From Phlebotomus papatasi (lineage: Eukaryota; Arthropoda; Insecta; Diptera; Psychodidae): DNA of 64,000 bases. The first letter of the stretch is position 1. The number at the start of each line of letters is the position of its first letter. The notes beneath the pieces were generated by a model. The model was not told the DNA's origin and made no database searches. It saw nothing but the letters and a program-made list of their open reading frames with translations. The position numbers were made by a program, and so were the translations under genes. The stretch covers positions 53,020,712-53,084,711 of the forward strand of contig NC_077224.1 of the NCBI RefSeq assembly GCF_024763615.1, read 5' to 3'. Of the stretch, positions 33,816-46,592 are shown one piece after another.

Positions 33816-34238
33816 ACCTACACTCTGGAACCCGTATAAGAAATATGGTTAAGGTCATGTTCGAAAATAGTCGTCAGTGCTCCATATCACGACTTAAGAG
33901 CTTATTTACATTTAGGCTTGATTCAAAGCGATTATAGTGGTAGATAATGCCCTGAATCATTTTAAAAATATAAACTTAGGATACTCTATCTACTTTATCA
34001 TAATGTAATACGGTCTTGAGATTAGAAACTTAGCAAGTTTAGAAAGATCTAAGCATCAAGCATTTGCAACGATTTTGAAAAATCTAATAAATCCAAAAAT
34101 TTCAACTTTCAAATTCTTATAGTTATTAAAAACATTTCTTTGAGTGAATAAAGCTGACTACAGTATTTCTTGTTCTATTTAGAAAAAAAAAATGAACTTT
34201 TTATTAAAAATAATACGTAATACGTAGATAAATGTAAT
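33816..34238. other. Intergenic, no feature seen
   Basis: AT-rich, nothing supportable. Confidence 0.35.
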
Positions 34239-34240
34239 TA

Positions 34241-34476
34241 AGGTAAAGTACCCTCACTCGGCCAGGTTCCTCGACTCTACCAGTGGGTTAGTTTTTGAAT
34301 GTTTCATGGTCAATTTCGTCAATTTTTATGTATTTGTCACTGGTTCGTATTATTCATGGAATGATTGACCTATGAATGTTAGATCATACGCAAAATATTA
34401 TAGCAAATATAAATAAATTGAATAAATAAATCTACCGGTCGATACGAGGAGCCGGTAGAGCAAGGGCACTTTGCCT
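34241..34476. mobile_element. TA-flanked MITE, family D
   Basis: Left end AGGTAAAGTACCCTCACTCG and inward-read right end AGGCAAAGTGCCCTTGCTCT, followed in both by a GGTTCCTCG/GGCTCCTCG block; TA at 34239-34240 and 34477-34478. 236 bp, non-coding. Confidence 0.82.
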
Positions 34477-34478
34477 TA

Positions 34479-36659
34479 TCACACAGGACTGAGTTTTTCC
34501 GTTAATTAATACTTTAAAATACCTAATAGCGTGATAGATAAATTGATACAATAAGCATAATCTACTTTCGATTTTTTTAATTTTTGAATGACATCAACAG
34601 GATCCGAGGTAAAAAGCTTGAAAATAGTTAAAATCATTTATTTTATTACAGAAAGAGATAGGGTATTCCTTCGCTTTCTTTTACATCTGCCTCCTGTTGA
34701 AGATGAATGAGCCTTGTGTGAAGCAAGATAAATGAATGTCCTCAGAAAGTTGGGTGTCTAATGCCAAAATCCTAAAGAGACCTATCCTCAGCGTTTGAAA
34801 TATAACTGGCCATCATGAAAGAGGTGACGTGTATCACATAAAACCTGCTATACCTGCTCGATAAATTCCTCCAGGGAATCCGTTAATTATGGCAGGGCAT
34901 TATTTATTGAGCTCATTGAATATTTATGGTGTAGTTTTTGGGGTAATGGACACAGAAATTGTCAATGCCCAACACGAAGTGTCAATGTCTCAGAGAGGCG
35001 ATTTCTCATGTTGACGGGCTGCATGAGAAGAGTCCTCGTCTCCGGAGCAATATTTGTGTAATGTTGGAATAATAAATAAGCATGTTGAGGCTATGTGCCA
35101 GGAATCTGTCACCAAAACTGAAACTCTACATAGCCTATACCTTATGCCCCACCATATCGGATATTACTGTGACCTATTCCGCACCCCAGGATGTTGACTT
35201 TCAGGATGGTTCACTCGAAGGAAATGACTTTGGGGAGTTCGATTCAGCACCAAGATAATTTTCTACTATGTACACCTGACACGAAATTAGGAGTAATGAG
35301 AACGGAGCATCAGTTATTATTTTCTTTCATTTCAACCAAATCAGCCAGAATGTCGCAAAGTAAACAGTATCTAATTACCATCAACGTTTTCTTTGCCATT
35401 TCTTTTCCTTTCGGTCATGTCATTAACTCAGAGAAAAAATAACACTATACTAAAAGTCATTCCGATGAAACGTAAATGAGAACTAATACCATGGGAATTT
35501 CAGGAAATATGTATCAATACAAGGACATATATAATATTAAATTGTCCGAAGTTTTTTTCTATCTGCTATCTGCAAATTTATTAATTAGCTGATTCATTTT
35601 CATTTCGTTATGTGATGGTATCCCTGGAGACATTGATTTTGATACAATCACGACCAAATAAAAGTTCCTTTTGGACATGTTCCAAATTTATTTATTTTTA
35701 ATTGCTCTAAACTCAGCGCTTTTATAATTTTAAATTATAGATAACAAAAGATGTGTTGAATTTAAAATTTGCAGGGTAGAGACTTGCATAAGCCTAAGTA
35801 CGTATGTTAAATAGCTCAAGCCCTGTTAAGAATCTTCATAGACCTGGAGGGAAATTCTGTAATTTTCATGGCATTATTACGCGTAAGTTCGAAACCTGAC
35901 AATGCCATTCGAGATTTTTTTGTCATGAGTTCGAAAATGCAATTCATTGAATTTTTAATGACGGGACTAGGTCCATTTTGCAGTTATTGGTATATAACTT
36001 AAAATTTACCGAGACCCAAGACAAAAAGGACTGTCAATCCTTTTTTTGACGATATTCTTATAAAAATTCACAACTTTGACAATTTATTATTCGAAAATGG
36101 TTTGACCGATTTTAACGAAATTCGGCTCAAAGTCGACATAAAAATGAAGTAAGCTTTAAATAAATATTTTTAGATTTTCCCTCTTAATGCTCCATATGGA
36201 GCTTCCATACAAACTAATCATGTTTTAAGGCCATCGAGCATCTATATGGCAACAAAATGAAAACTTTTTCGTGTAATGGGAAACCATCGGTATTTTCGGA
36301 GTCTTTGGTGTGTCTTTAACATATCGCACGAAGAAACTTATAGTCTATCATACCAAGTTTTTGAGATATCTTAATGTAGAAGAGTTCTTAAGAAATGGAT
36401 AGAATCATTTTATGACACTTATTGTTTTTCACAATAACGGTATATCGTAATCGTATATTATTGGTGCCAAAGAACGATTTCTAAAGGAGATTTCAAGGAA
36501 TCTTTTCCTAGAAGAAATCGCATCCCTATTTTTCTAATTATCCATTATTTTTTTGTAATTATCCAGATTTGCCTCAAATGTCCTCGAATATCCTTTATTT
36601 TCATTAGAAGTGCTGCGTTATTTTGTATCCTTATAACGGTCACTTTTGATTCAAATTAA
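34479..36659. other. Repeat-poor intergenic or intronic DNA
   Basis: No clear repeats. A frame at 35191-35442 starts without an ATG and shows no domain. This and the rest of 34.5-41.4 kb is the least repetitive part of the window and may hold regulatory DNA, but no site can be named. Confidence 0.35.
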
Positions 36660-37200
36660 CATTTTCTAGTAATTCGGAATTTGCGGCGAATTTCGGGACG
36701 GATGCCACTTGTGTGCGTGTATATGTTTCCTACCACCTTCCTCCTATCAATTTTTTCCCATTAAAATCTCTTAGTGTCTGGCCTCGAGACCAAGTAGTTG
36801 ATCTGTAAGTTGAGTGAGGTGATAGGACTTTCTTCCATCTGGAAGAGCCTCGGAAGAACTAGAGAGGATCTTTGGCCACTGTCAGAGGACTCCAATCACC
36901 GTGCACTGGGATACATTGCTCTCAGGAACCGCATTAGCTCAGCTTTCTAAGCCGTGAGAAAGATCACCGAGGATCACCATAACTGAGGGAATTCAGCAAT
37001 GGGCCCCACCGGTAAACGATTCTTCGCCACCGAGGGAGGTGTCCTGCCCCTCAGGGGGATTCGGCGTGGGATCACATCAACAGTTCTCCGGAATCATCAT
37101 CTACAGGAGATTTTGTCTTGGAATTTCCCGACCATTACCCTGAAAGAACTTTTTTACTCTGGAAGGAAGCTCCAGGAAACCCACGCAGATTAGGATGAGC
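36660..37200. other. GC-richer block, possible exon or old coding remnant
   Basis: Composition is clearly richer in G and C than the flanks (for example GGGCCCCACCGG near 36999, GCCCCTCAGGGGGATTCGGC near 37047). A 64-codon frame on + (36999-37193) begins with an ATG but has no recognised domain. On - a frame reads RRIPLRGRTPPSVAKNRLPV without a long open context. Undetermined: untranslated exon, non-coding RNA or transposon piece. Confidence 0.3.
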
Positions 37201-40200
37201 CTCACTCAATTTGTATGTAGAATGCCCTTCCTTTTTCCTCCCGATTTAAGACGGTTACAAACTCGTTTAAAGTCAATTCGCATTAAAATTGATTATCACG
37301 GAATCAGTCGGATTTTGCACATTAGTTCTTTGGTTCTTTAAATAAAATTTCTTAAAGTAATTCTAAATGTTTGAACTAAATAAATATTAAAGTTTCTAAA
37401 CTACCTAAAATCATCGTTTCATCCTTTTACAGAAATACTCTCTTTTAAAAAATAGCTACGATTGTTGAATGTCATAGGATTTGAAAGGTACCGTTATCAA
37501 AAGAATTTCAACAAAAAGTTCAAAGTATAATGACTTAATTAAAATATTATAACTTTTAACTTACTCTTCAAAGTATTTGAATAACGCTATCTTTTAGGAC
37601 CCTGCGATCTTCATAGGCTTTAACTCTTTTTTCAAGGAGGATATTTCTGCACAAGAGATATTACCCTACATACAATCCCTTTTTATAAATTTGAAAGATA
37701 TTGAAAAATTTATTAGGAAAACGGCAGGGAAAATGTAGAGATAAAGATGGTTTGTTCTAGTAAGATCGTTCCTGAGCCCTCCTTTTCAAATTGTTCTTTG
37801 AAAGGACCAACCTGAAATAAACCGTCATTGTTTAAAAGTAGTTTTGCAAAAAAAATCGTCACATTTCCTAAACATATGTTTTTTTATGCTCTAATGCTTT
37901 TCCTACAAACATTTGAGTTTGTTCCCGGAACAAAAGTTGTTAGCTTTGCTAATACCTATTCGATGATACGGGACTCATTCTTTTTATATAAAAAATATAA
38001 AAATTTCTTTTTATATTTGGTGATTAAGCGAAAGATTAAAACTTATTTCCAAGACGAAGGGGAGTATAAAACATTCTGAAATGTGAACATTTTTGATTAA
38101 AATTCTCTCAAGATTCTTGATATAATTTTTTTGAGCCTTTCAATTCGAATTTTATTCCCGTATCAACAGAAAGTATTTGGTTTCTTGGCATCAAACTAAT
38201 ATTAATTGTGTCTACCACAAAGAATATTTTATAAAGAGTTATCTGGCAAATCTAGTCTCTGCTGTTGAATTTTTAACATTTTTGTATGAGAATTTCAGAA
38301 AAAATTGATCAATCAATAGGGTTGAAAGACGTGAGAAAATATTCGGAGAGAATATGTTTGCACTGTATAATGTTCAAGATTCACGTAATCCCTTTAACTA
38401 AATTTGCTATTTTTGAATTAATATCATTAAAGCCAATAAATGACAAAATCGATTTTCAAATTTGTTTTAATATTTGTGTTTGATTTTGGGAATACTGAAT
38501 AAATGTTTGAAAATTTTCCAAATTGAATGAGCAGAAGAAAGAAAAATTGTGTTATTTTATTGATAAATGGGTAAAAATAAAAGCAATGAAGTTGCATAAT
38601 GTTGAAAAGCAGATGTGCAAAAGTTCCTAGAGAAATGCAAACATTTACATATTCGTCAATTGCCATCTCTCAATCTAAATGAAGAATATTTTCCACAATG
38701 TACCCATAAAGCTCCATACGTGTGGACATCGACTATGCACTTTTCTGCATGAATAGTAAATAGTTGTTTTGAGTTTGCCCAGCTCGAGTTGCCCCTGTTC
38801 GTTAACTTTGAGCGTTACGTATTGAATGAACGAGAGAAAGTTAGTGCATAATATTACACCATACAGGAAATCCTATATTTACAGTAGATGGGTTTCTCCC
38901 GATACTTCTCCCCTTTTCAAAATCAATTTCACCCATTCTTGCTCGCTGCTCTTCTATACTAGTTTTAATTAATAAAATTTTCTCAATTTTCCAACAAGCA
39001 ATTCCTTCCCCTTAAAATACTTCCTTTGCATATTCTGATACACAATTGATTATGTGTATTCACTGTGTGTATGTGTAGCTTAATAAATCAAACAATTTGC
39101 CAAAGAGCTTCCTGCTCAATTTCCTGATATCAATCATGATCGCGAAGAGCATACATCCTGTCTCATCTTCTTTTCCTTAACGTCTCAAACTGTATCCCTT
39201 ACTTCGGTAGAATGACACAACTCTTCATCATCACTAATGACTGAATCATGGTGAGAAATCATCCCAAATTTATTTCTCTGCCATCACAAAGCGGATACCT
39301 TCTTAAAATAATACACTATAACTTGACCTGCGATTTATATCATGGATAAATTTAATTTTATTTATTTTTATTGTGGATCGTTAGTATTCTCGCTAATTAG
39401 CCACTTAAAAGTAAAATTCTTTCAGTGAAAATACTGTGATTAAAAGCGTTGAGATTGCAAAGAATGTCAGCTTAAAATATTATACTGTAGTGACATATTT
39501 CTTTGGTTTTCGAATTGTCTGAAATCTATTTGATGATACTGCAGTCCAGTCAGCCATATCGGATGGAATCATATTCTAGAGGACAGATAATGTTTGACTT
39601 AAAATAAACATCAATATTAATATGCCATGTCCATGTCCATATTAACAGGAATACCCCTGGTTATGAAAACGATCAATCGCTAAGTTTTATATCAATTCCG
39701 CAGACCATAGTACGCAATATGCAAAGTTTAGAACAGTTTAGAGAGACAAATCCTAACATTTAAAATAAATATAAAAGAGAATTAGGTAGTTAGTAAATTA
39801 GCAGATTTGTCTGTAAAAAATAAATGTTGCTGAGTGTCAATAAATCCTTTTAAATCAAACAGAAAATACCAAGATTGTTCATTCATTCTTCTTTTGCCAA
39901 AAATATTTCACTTCCTGTGGCCATTTTCGATTTATGAACTCCGTTTTATTTATAGTACTTGACAAATTTCTTTTTTACTGACCTTCTTTACTAAAATACT
40001 ATCCAATCGATCCAATCTATTGCAGCTAATTTAATTTCAAGACTCAGCAAAGTTCAATTTCCAGCAAACACAAAAATTTCAATAGCGCAATTTGCAATGA
40101 ATCACAATTCGCATAAACTTATTCCAGTTTTATTTTATTCAACAAGTTAAGGTTTTTAGTGTATTTCTTACTTACTATTTTTTAAAGTTAAATTTCCAGA

Positions 40201-41376
40201 TACGACTAAAAACAATAATTCTCTTTAGGGGTTATGTGGGTCATGTAGACATCATACTTCCTTGACATTTTTTTTATAACAAATATATTTAGTTTAAGCT
40301 CTAAATCTTACAAAGGTACAACATTTTAACTATATTTTCTGAAATTTTTATTTGAAAATTTTAAAAATTCATCCATTGGGCCTTGTTTTTTTGGAGACGA
40401 TTTTTGGAAAAAGAAACATATTTTCAATCAAAAAATTTAATATTTTCTGATATCTGATTTGATATACTCATATTTGAACGGTGGATTATTTTACCTTGAT
40501 CGCAGCGTATTTTACAAGACAAAATGCCATGTAATATACGCCGCAAATTGTACTTATTTTTATAATATCTTTTTATAATATATATCCAAAAAGCCAAATA
40601 TAATTTTAAAAAAATTGTACAGTTTAAGTACGAGTTTAATTCATCATATAACAGGAAATATTTAGTTTTTTGACTTCAGATGAATATACTCCAAGAAATT
40701 TTGTCCACAAGAAAGTATGGTTTTTTTCTTCAAAAAAGCTCTCTGAAAATCAGGTCTCAATGGTTGAATTTTTAAAATTTTGTAAAGGAAATTTCACAAG
40801 ATGTAGCTTAAATGTTGTACTTTCATATACATAAGAACTTAAATAGAAATAATTTTTTTTATGTTAAAAAAAAATGAGAAAGAAAATATGATGTTTTCCT
40901 ATCTTTTTAACTCACGTAACCCCTTAAGATCTTCAGGGACAAAAGAGCTTTATGGTTGCTAATTGTAGACAGACTAAGAATAATTTTTTACACAAAATCT
41001 CAGAACAATATTTTAGAAAAAAAAAACTATTATCAGAACAGGAAAGAGAGCAAAAGATAGCATCGTAGGGGAAAGTCAAACATATTTCAAAGAAACTAAT
41101 TAAGCAGCACATGAAGGGGTTACCTGGGTCAAAAAGATTTAAGAAAAACAGCATATTTTCTCTAAATTTATTTCAGCATAATAAGAAAATTATTTAATTA
41201 CATTTCTTGGGCGTATAAAACTACAACATTCAAATTTTTCTGAAATTTTCTTTTAAAAAAATTAAAAATTCAGCCTCTTTTCTTATGATTTTCAGAGAAG
41301 TTTTTGAAAAAAAAAATGCTTTTTCAGTGGACAAAATTACTTATTCAGAGTAGAATAATCTGAAATTAAAACTACA
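37201..41376. other. Repeat-poor AT-rich DNA
   Basis: Only chance frames, several rich in Phe/Lys as expected from AT-rich sequence. No repeats shared with the rest of the window were noticed. Confidence 0.4.
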
Positions 41377-41378
41377 TA

Positions 41379-42294
41379 GGGTGGAGTAAGCATTTATCGC
41401 CATGTTTAGGAAAAAACGGGAATTAATTATATTATAACTTTTGAACCATTATCACAAGATAACTCAGATTTGTCACAAAGTTACTTAAATATAATGGCTG
41501 CAGATTCGTGAAAACAATAGTTCTCCAATTTAACCCTGGACTACTTAAAAACTGATTTTTATTAACAATGTAAAAATAACCACTTCGTCGCCACTTTTTA
41601 CCAGTTTTCGCCAATTCTGTAACCACTTCTCGCCACCCACTTGAAAAGGTTCAAACCCAATTATTTTGGGCAATATTATGCAAAGAATACATTCAGTATT
41701 TTTCTTTCCTTGTGATCACTTTATTATTACTCTCTTTAAATGATTTTTCTTCACTTTTATTTGAGAAATCAAATTATGGGGCTTTTGCAGAAAGTAAAGA
41801 ATGCAGATTTGACAACTGAGAATGTACGAAGTGAAGTTAGCGTCGCTTGTTAAAAAAAGATGGCGACAGGTGGTAAAATCATTCCAAAATATTACCACTT
41901 TTCGCCATGCCTCATTTTAATATAAATATAATATAAAATGAAATATTAATTACCTAATTGCAAATTTTATGTATTCCACAAGTGTAATTAAATATTCAAT
42001 AGACAAATTATTTGTCCAAGAAGGTACATTTTGCTTGATGAAAATTTGATGACACTTATTAGTATATTGGGTGAGAAATATTAGATACGATGCACTTGCT
42101 TAAAATATTACTCTAAAAAATGCTCAAAATCGTAAATTCAAAACGAATAATTACTATTTTTCGACTCTGTACGCAGCAGCAGTAAAAAATACAAGTAACT
42201 TTGCGGCTCATTTATTTCATAAATCGCAAAAAATAGCGATTTCAATATAAAGTGGCGAAAAGTGGGGCACTGGCGAGAAGTGGTGATTCCACTG
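41379..42294. mobile_element. TA-flanked non-autonomous transposon, family G copy 2 (inverted)
   Basis: Complement of 26727-27647 along its whole length, with several indels. Its left end GGGTGGAGTAAGCATTTATC follows TA (41377-41378). The other end (GATTCCACTGG) is mutated and has lost the TA. It keeps the GGCGA-AAGTGG subterminal repeats. Confidence 0.85.
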
Positions 42295-42618
42295 GTGATT
42301 TCCAAAATTTAAATTTGGATTTTTAGAATCAGTATAAACAAAAAATTACCATTTCGCACGTATTTTACACCACATTTCGTCTTATGAAATATGTCGTAAT
42401 CAAGGAAATAGAAAATCCTTCGTTCAAAGACTTGTTAAACTCATGTGCCTAGCCAGAAATATGTAGTTTTTTCTTCAGAATATTATACGCCGAGCAATTT
42501 TGTCCATGAAAAAGGAAAAGTGAGTTTTTTTTCAAAATTGGATCTCAACGGGTGATTTTTTAAGGTTTTTAAATAAAAATTTCAGAAAATATAGTTTAAA
42601 TGTTGTACTTTTATACTA

Positions 42619-42902
42619 GCCCCTGGCAAGTTGCCTTCAAAGTTGAAGCCACTTTCTCATACTTCGATTTAAATTTATATGGGATTTTTTTTTGACACTC
42701 GCGACCGTTACGCTAAATATCTAAAAATTGAGAAGTTTTTTTTTTCGTATTAAAAGATCCCTTACCGCGTCGAGTGATAAATATACTAAATTTTTGTTTA
42801 AATACATTTTTACCCCGGAGCACTGTGTGTTGAGTCCGAGATCAATTTAGGAAATTGGCTTCAAGTAGCTCCATATAAAAAGTCAACTTGCCACGTGCTT
42901 GC
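42619..42902. mobile_element. MITE, family P copy 1 (TGGCAAGTTG ends)
   Basis: Left GCCCCTGGCAAGTTGCCTTC and inward-read right GCACGTGGCAAGTTGACTTT are inverted; TTCAAAGTTGAAGCC and GGCTTCAAGTAGC lie next to them. A reversed relative is at 57100-57352. Confidence 0.7.
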
Positions 42903-42917
42903 TTTTATATATCTAAG

Positions 42918-43046
42918 GGCCTTGGCAGGCATGAGGATTAGCCGAGAGACGGCTTAGCGTAATTGTATTCGAAATAATGGTTAAACTTCATTTCCATCAA
43001 TTTCCACTAAGTCGTCTCTCGGCTTAAGTCGCAAGTGTGCTAGGGC
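42918..43046. mobile_element. Palindromic MITE, family C copy 2
   Basis: GGCCTTGGCAGGCATGAGGA then GCCGAGAGACGGCTTAGCGT; mirrored by AAGTCGTCTCTCGGCTTAAG then TCGCAAGTGTGCTAGGGC. Best-preserved copy in the window. Confidence 0.8.
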
Positions 43047-43204
43047 ACAAGAGCTTGAATTAAATATGTTTTATATCATATTGAAAAAAAACTTAGAGAA
43101 AAAACATATTGTTTTTAGTCTGTTTTACCCACGTAATGTCCTATACATACTTACAACTCAATCTGAAAAACGATTTAATGTAGTAATTATTATCAAAATA
43201 ATCT

Positions 43205-43303
43205 GGATTCGTTAGTGGGAAACTGATGGAAATATAATGTGATCTTTATTTTGATTATAATTACGTTAAGCCGTCTCTCGGCTTAAGTCGTAAGTGTGTC
43301 TGG
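43205..43303. mobile_element. Palindromic MITE, family C copy 3, 5'-truncated
   Basis: Keeps TTAGTGGGAAACTGATGGAA, the ATTATAATTACG core and AAGCCGTCTCTCGGCTTAAG with GTAAGTGTGTCTGG; the left inverted end is missing. It lies 160 bp from copy 2. Confidence 0.7.
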
Positions 43304-44394
43304 ATTATAACCCCTTAAATTTAAATGAAATTGACTTCCTTTAATTCATATTTATTTTAAATTAAAAAAGAAAGTGTTATTAGTAGGTCCTTAGGGAAAC
43401 AACAACCTGATAATTTTTTCTGCCAAGAAATGGCGCTGATAACTGTTAACTTTTGATGTCAGTGAGTGTAAGGATAATTTCCAAAACATGATCCTTGCTC
43501 ATGAGAATAGCATTAAAACTGTTGAATTGACTACCCCTAAATTGTCCAGTTAGTTTAATCACACTAGTATTTGGATTTGACCACATAAGGTCTTTCATGT
43601 TCTAGCATTAGAGGCATACATTTGAGAAGCTATTAGACAAAAGTGAATATACTATGTGCTTTCCGGGCGCAAATAAGCTCCTCCTGGTATATCTCCCCAT
43701 ATATGGGAATTCAGTATTAATTAAATTACACTTAATCCCATCTATATCTTCTTTGTTTGAGCTATACAATCAGGTATTTTGCGATTGATTTCAACATCTT
43801 TCATGTTAGTCTCGAAGATTTTGCACGATGCAATTTGCTGGGATTTTGAAAGCCACCCTCACTTAACATGAACATAAAAGCCCATAAAGCGAATAGGTCT
43901 CACTCTCGATACTTTTACTATCTTAAAGTGATTCACCGATGTGTATAGAATCGATAGAATTCAGAAGCGGTAGTGCAGGTAAGGATGAGCCATAGGAGGT
44001 GGTAGTAACATCAATGACATAATAAATAGAGAAGCATTCGATGTTTTATTTAGGACTCATGTTCACTTCCATACATCTCGTTTAGCTGAAAGCTTTCTGG
44101 AAGTGGTGGAATGTCGCCTTTTTAGCTCCCTGAAGTAAAAGTGACAAGTGATGTGTGGTGACTCTGATATTGAATGAAATTGGATGAGTTTGTAGATCCT
44201 CCTTAGCGCTTTCCTTACTAGACAAACTATCAGGGATTTTACATTTTTCAACCTTTTTTTTTCTGTCAAAGAACGTTCTAGAATTTTCTCATGTTCCTTA
44301 CTTGATAACCTTGACGGAGAAACGATCATCAGCATTTATTGGCTTTCACATAGTTCTATTCTGTTGACTTGCAAAGTTCCCAATAAAAATTGAA
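43304..44394. other. Intergenic or intronic DNA, no supported gene
   Basis: A 90-codon - strand frame (44335-44063) is lysine/arginine-rich with no recognised domain and contains a donor-like AAGTAAGG; not called. Confidence 0.35.
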
Positions 44395-44430
44395 ATGTCA
44401 GCATATCCACTTACCTGAAAAGTAAAAAGA
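44395..44430 (-). promoter_or_regulatory. Recursive (ratchet) splice site, - strand
   Basis: On the - strand the sequence is TTTTCTTTTTACTTTTCAG followed at once by GTAAGTGG. A long polypyrimidine tract, a consensus 3' splice site and a consensus 5' splice site are juxtaposed with a zero-length exon. This is the arrangement known for recursive splicing in very long Drosophila introns. If real, a - strand gene has a long intron spanning this point. Confidence 0.45.
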
Positions 44431-44915
44431 AAATGCATGTGTTAAAATACAAATTGTCAATGGTTTTTTTTGGCAATCCTGTTTGTTTTGGGGCGAAAAT
44501 GAAGATGCAAAAATGTTGCAACGAAAAAGTTGAACATGTACCATGTTTATGCAAAAAAGAAATTTTACCATACAATGAACAAAGTTAATAAATACAGAGA
44601 GAAAATGTTTTACGTCTAATTCCGTACTTCCGTACTCTGTCTGTTTACTTTTCCTTGCTCAAACTTCTAATTTGAACAACACTTTTTGCATCAACGAACA
44701 CTTATTAAATGGAAGTATAAAAAAAAAACTTGAAAGGATTTTTTTTATACCACAGAGAAATTCTTTAAAAAGTTTTTGTGTAAATTAGTGCACGCTCCTT
44801 GCACAGTCAAAGATTAAAAGTTTGTGAAAATACTTTTATGTAGTTTTGTTTTGTAATACCATGAGCCGGTATTACCAGTAGTGCGCATATTTCTTTTTTA
44901 AAATGCAATGTACTC
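44431..44915. other. No feature seen
   Basis: AT-rich, nothing supportable. Confidence 0.35.
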
Positions 44916-45113
44916 TTATTTGATATTATAGTACGAATAAAGCAAAAAACCTACAAAAAAAATCAGTAAAGATGTCGTAAGAGTTTTCGTTTGTGAAAAA
45001 AACAGAATGAGAATCAATAATAAATACAAAATTGTGTACATGATGCTAAGCTTCGCTTTTAAAAGTTCTGAATGATCAGGATTTGCCTGATTCTTCACCA
45101 TTACCAATACCAT
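44916..45113 (-). CDS. Possible small membrane protein or exon, function unknown
   Basis: 65 codons from ATG 45113; the frame is open back to 45215 without another ATG. After a polar start (KNQANPDHSELLKAK) come two hydrophobic stretches (MYTILYLLLILILFF and LLIFFVGFLLYSYY) separated by SQTKTLTTS, like a two-pass membrane hairpin, then NIK and a stop. No family recognised. AT-rich DNA easily gives Leu/Ile/Phe-rich chance frames, so this is weak. Confidence 0.2.
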   Translation of the reverse strand: MVLVMVKNQANPDHSELLKAKLSIMYTILYLLLILILFFSQTKTLTTSLLIFFVGFLLYSYYNIK

Positions 45114-45215
45114 GTCAATGGGAAGAGGGTAATAAGATTGAAACTGTTTGGTAATATCAACATGTACGAAATGCGTGATTCTTTTAATAATCCAACAAGG
45201 TTTCGTGATTCTCAA

Positions 45216-45965
45216 TTATTATATATGATCCTGTTTATCTCGGTGTTTTAATTTTAAAACATTTCAAAAATGACTATTTGACCGTCGATGATTGTTCGGT
45301 CGTAGGTGACTCGTATCTATGGCTGTGTGACAGAAATTCGATTTTATTTTAATTCTATTCAGTTCTGGTAACATAATCACAGTGAACAGACTGGGCTTTT
45401 CTACATGGTCATTGCTTTTTTACAACTTCATTGCTTTTTTACATGTGAAAAAGATACTCAAAAATTGCGGCACCAAACCAATTTTTCCATCAATTTGATG
45501 TTTTTTTTTCCATTCTCTGAGTGAGACAATATTCTTTAAAAGAAAATGATGTAATAGTAAAATTTGCCAAATCTAAAAACCTCGCAAAAAGAGCAAAGAG
45601 CAATTAAGCGGTCAATTGCTTTTTACTTTTTGCTCAAGGTACGGGTGTATGAAATTCAGGAAGAGTAAACTATACATGTTGAGCCATTCAGTATGTTCAC
45701 AGTAAAGAAGAATTAACAACACAAAAAGAAAAATAAAGTAAAAATAAATGATATCTCGATTTCAGAAGGCTCCTGCCAAGATTTCAGGATCTTGTCCGGA
45801 GATTATTGATAAAGTAATGGAGCAAGATAAACTAGTGATCAAGCAAAGAATGTAGTTGAGGGCTTCGGCACTTTAAGTATTTCACCTTTCCGCGTTGAAC
45901 GGGTGTTCCTCCTTGAAATAAAGGCCAGCTACTCTCAGCACATATAACTGGGCGGAGGTAGCTAA
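45216..45965. other. No feature seen
   Basis: AT-rich with short chance frames; nothing supportable. Confidence 0.35.
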
Positions 45966-46435
45966 TATCCCGAAAGCCAAAATCTTCAACACGAAAATTC
46001 CAAAAGCCAAAATTGCGAACGCAAAAATCCCGAAAGAGCCCAAATCCCGAAAGCCAAAATCCCGACAGCCAAAATCCTAAAACCAAAATTACACAAGCCA
46101 AGATCCCGAAAGCCAAAATCCCGAAAGAGCCAAAATCCCGAAAGCCGAAATCTCGAAAGACAAAATACCCAAAATACCGAAAGCCTAAACCCCGAATGTT
46201 CAAAATCTCGAAAGCCAAAATCCCGAAAGCCAAAATCCCGAAAAGGCCAAAATCCCGAAAGCCGAAATCCTGAAAGACAAAATACCGAAAGCCTAAATCC
46301 CGAATGGGTCAAAATCCCGAAAGCGAAAATCCCGATAAGGCCAAAATCCCGAAAGTCAAAATCCCGAACGCCAAAATTCCGAAAGCCAAAATTCCGAAAT
46401 CCAAAATCCCGAAAACCAAAATTCCGAATTCTTAA
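45966..46435 (+). repeat. Minisatellite array of CCAAAATCCCGAAAG units (about 30 copies)
   Basis: Uniform degenerate array of a ~15-bp unit in one orientation, the same unit as at 7.77-8.06 kb. TAGCTA occurs just outside both ends (45959 and about 46445), possibly a target duplication. The long - strand frames rich in FGFRDFGF and the + strand frames rich in PKSRKPKS are translations of the repeat and not genes. Confidence 0.9.
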
Positions 46436-46592
46436 AAGTATCATAGCTACTACCATGAATGCACCTGCTCTTGCTGGAAGCAAAGGGAAATATTCAGTGT
46501 TCTTTATTGAAGAACTCTGGCCAAAAAGTACTGTTTGTTAATGCATTTTTATTAAAAAGATTCCATTGAATCTTTTTATTTGAACAACTTTA

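Noticed and set aside
37828..38666. Phe/Lys/Ile-rich frames of 65-83 codons
   Set aside because: Typical of AT-rich non-coding DNA; no start context, domain or splice support.
45832..46483. 133- and 165-codon - strand frames rich in FGFRDFGF
   Set aside because: They are translations of the CCAAAATCCCGAAAG minisatellite; several frames on both strands stay open for the same reason.
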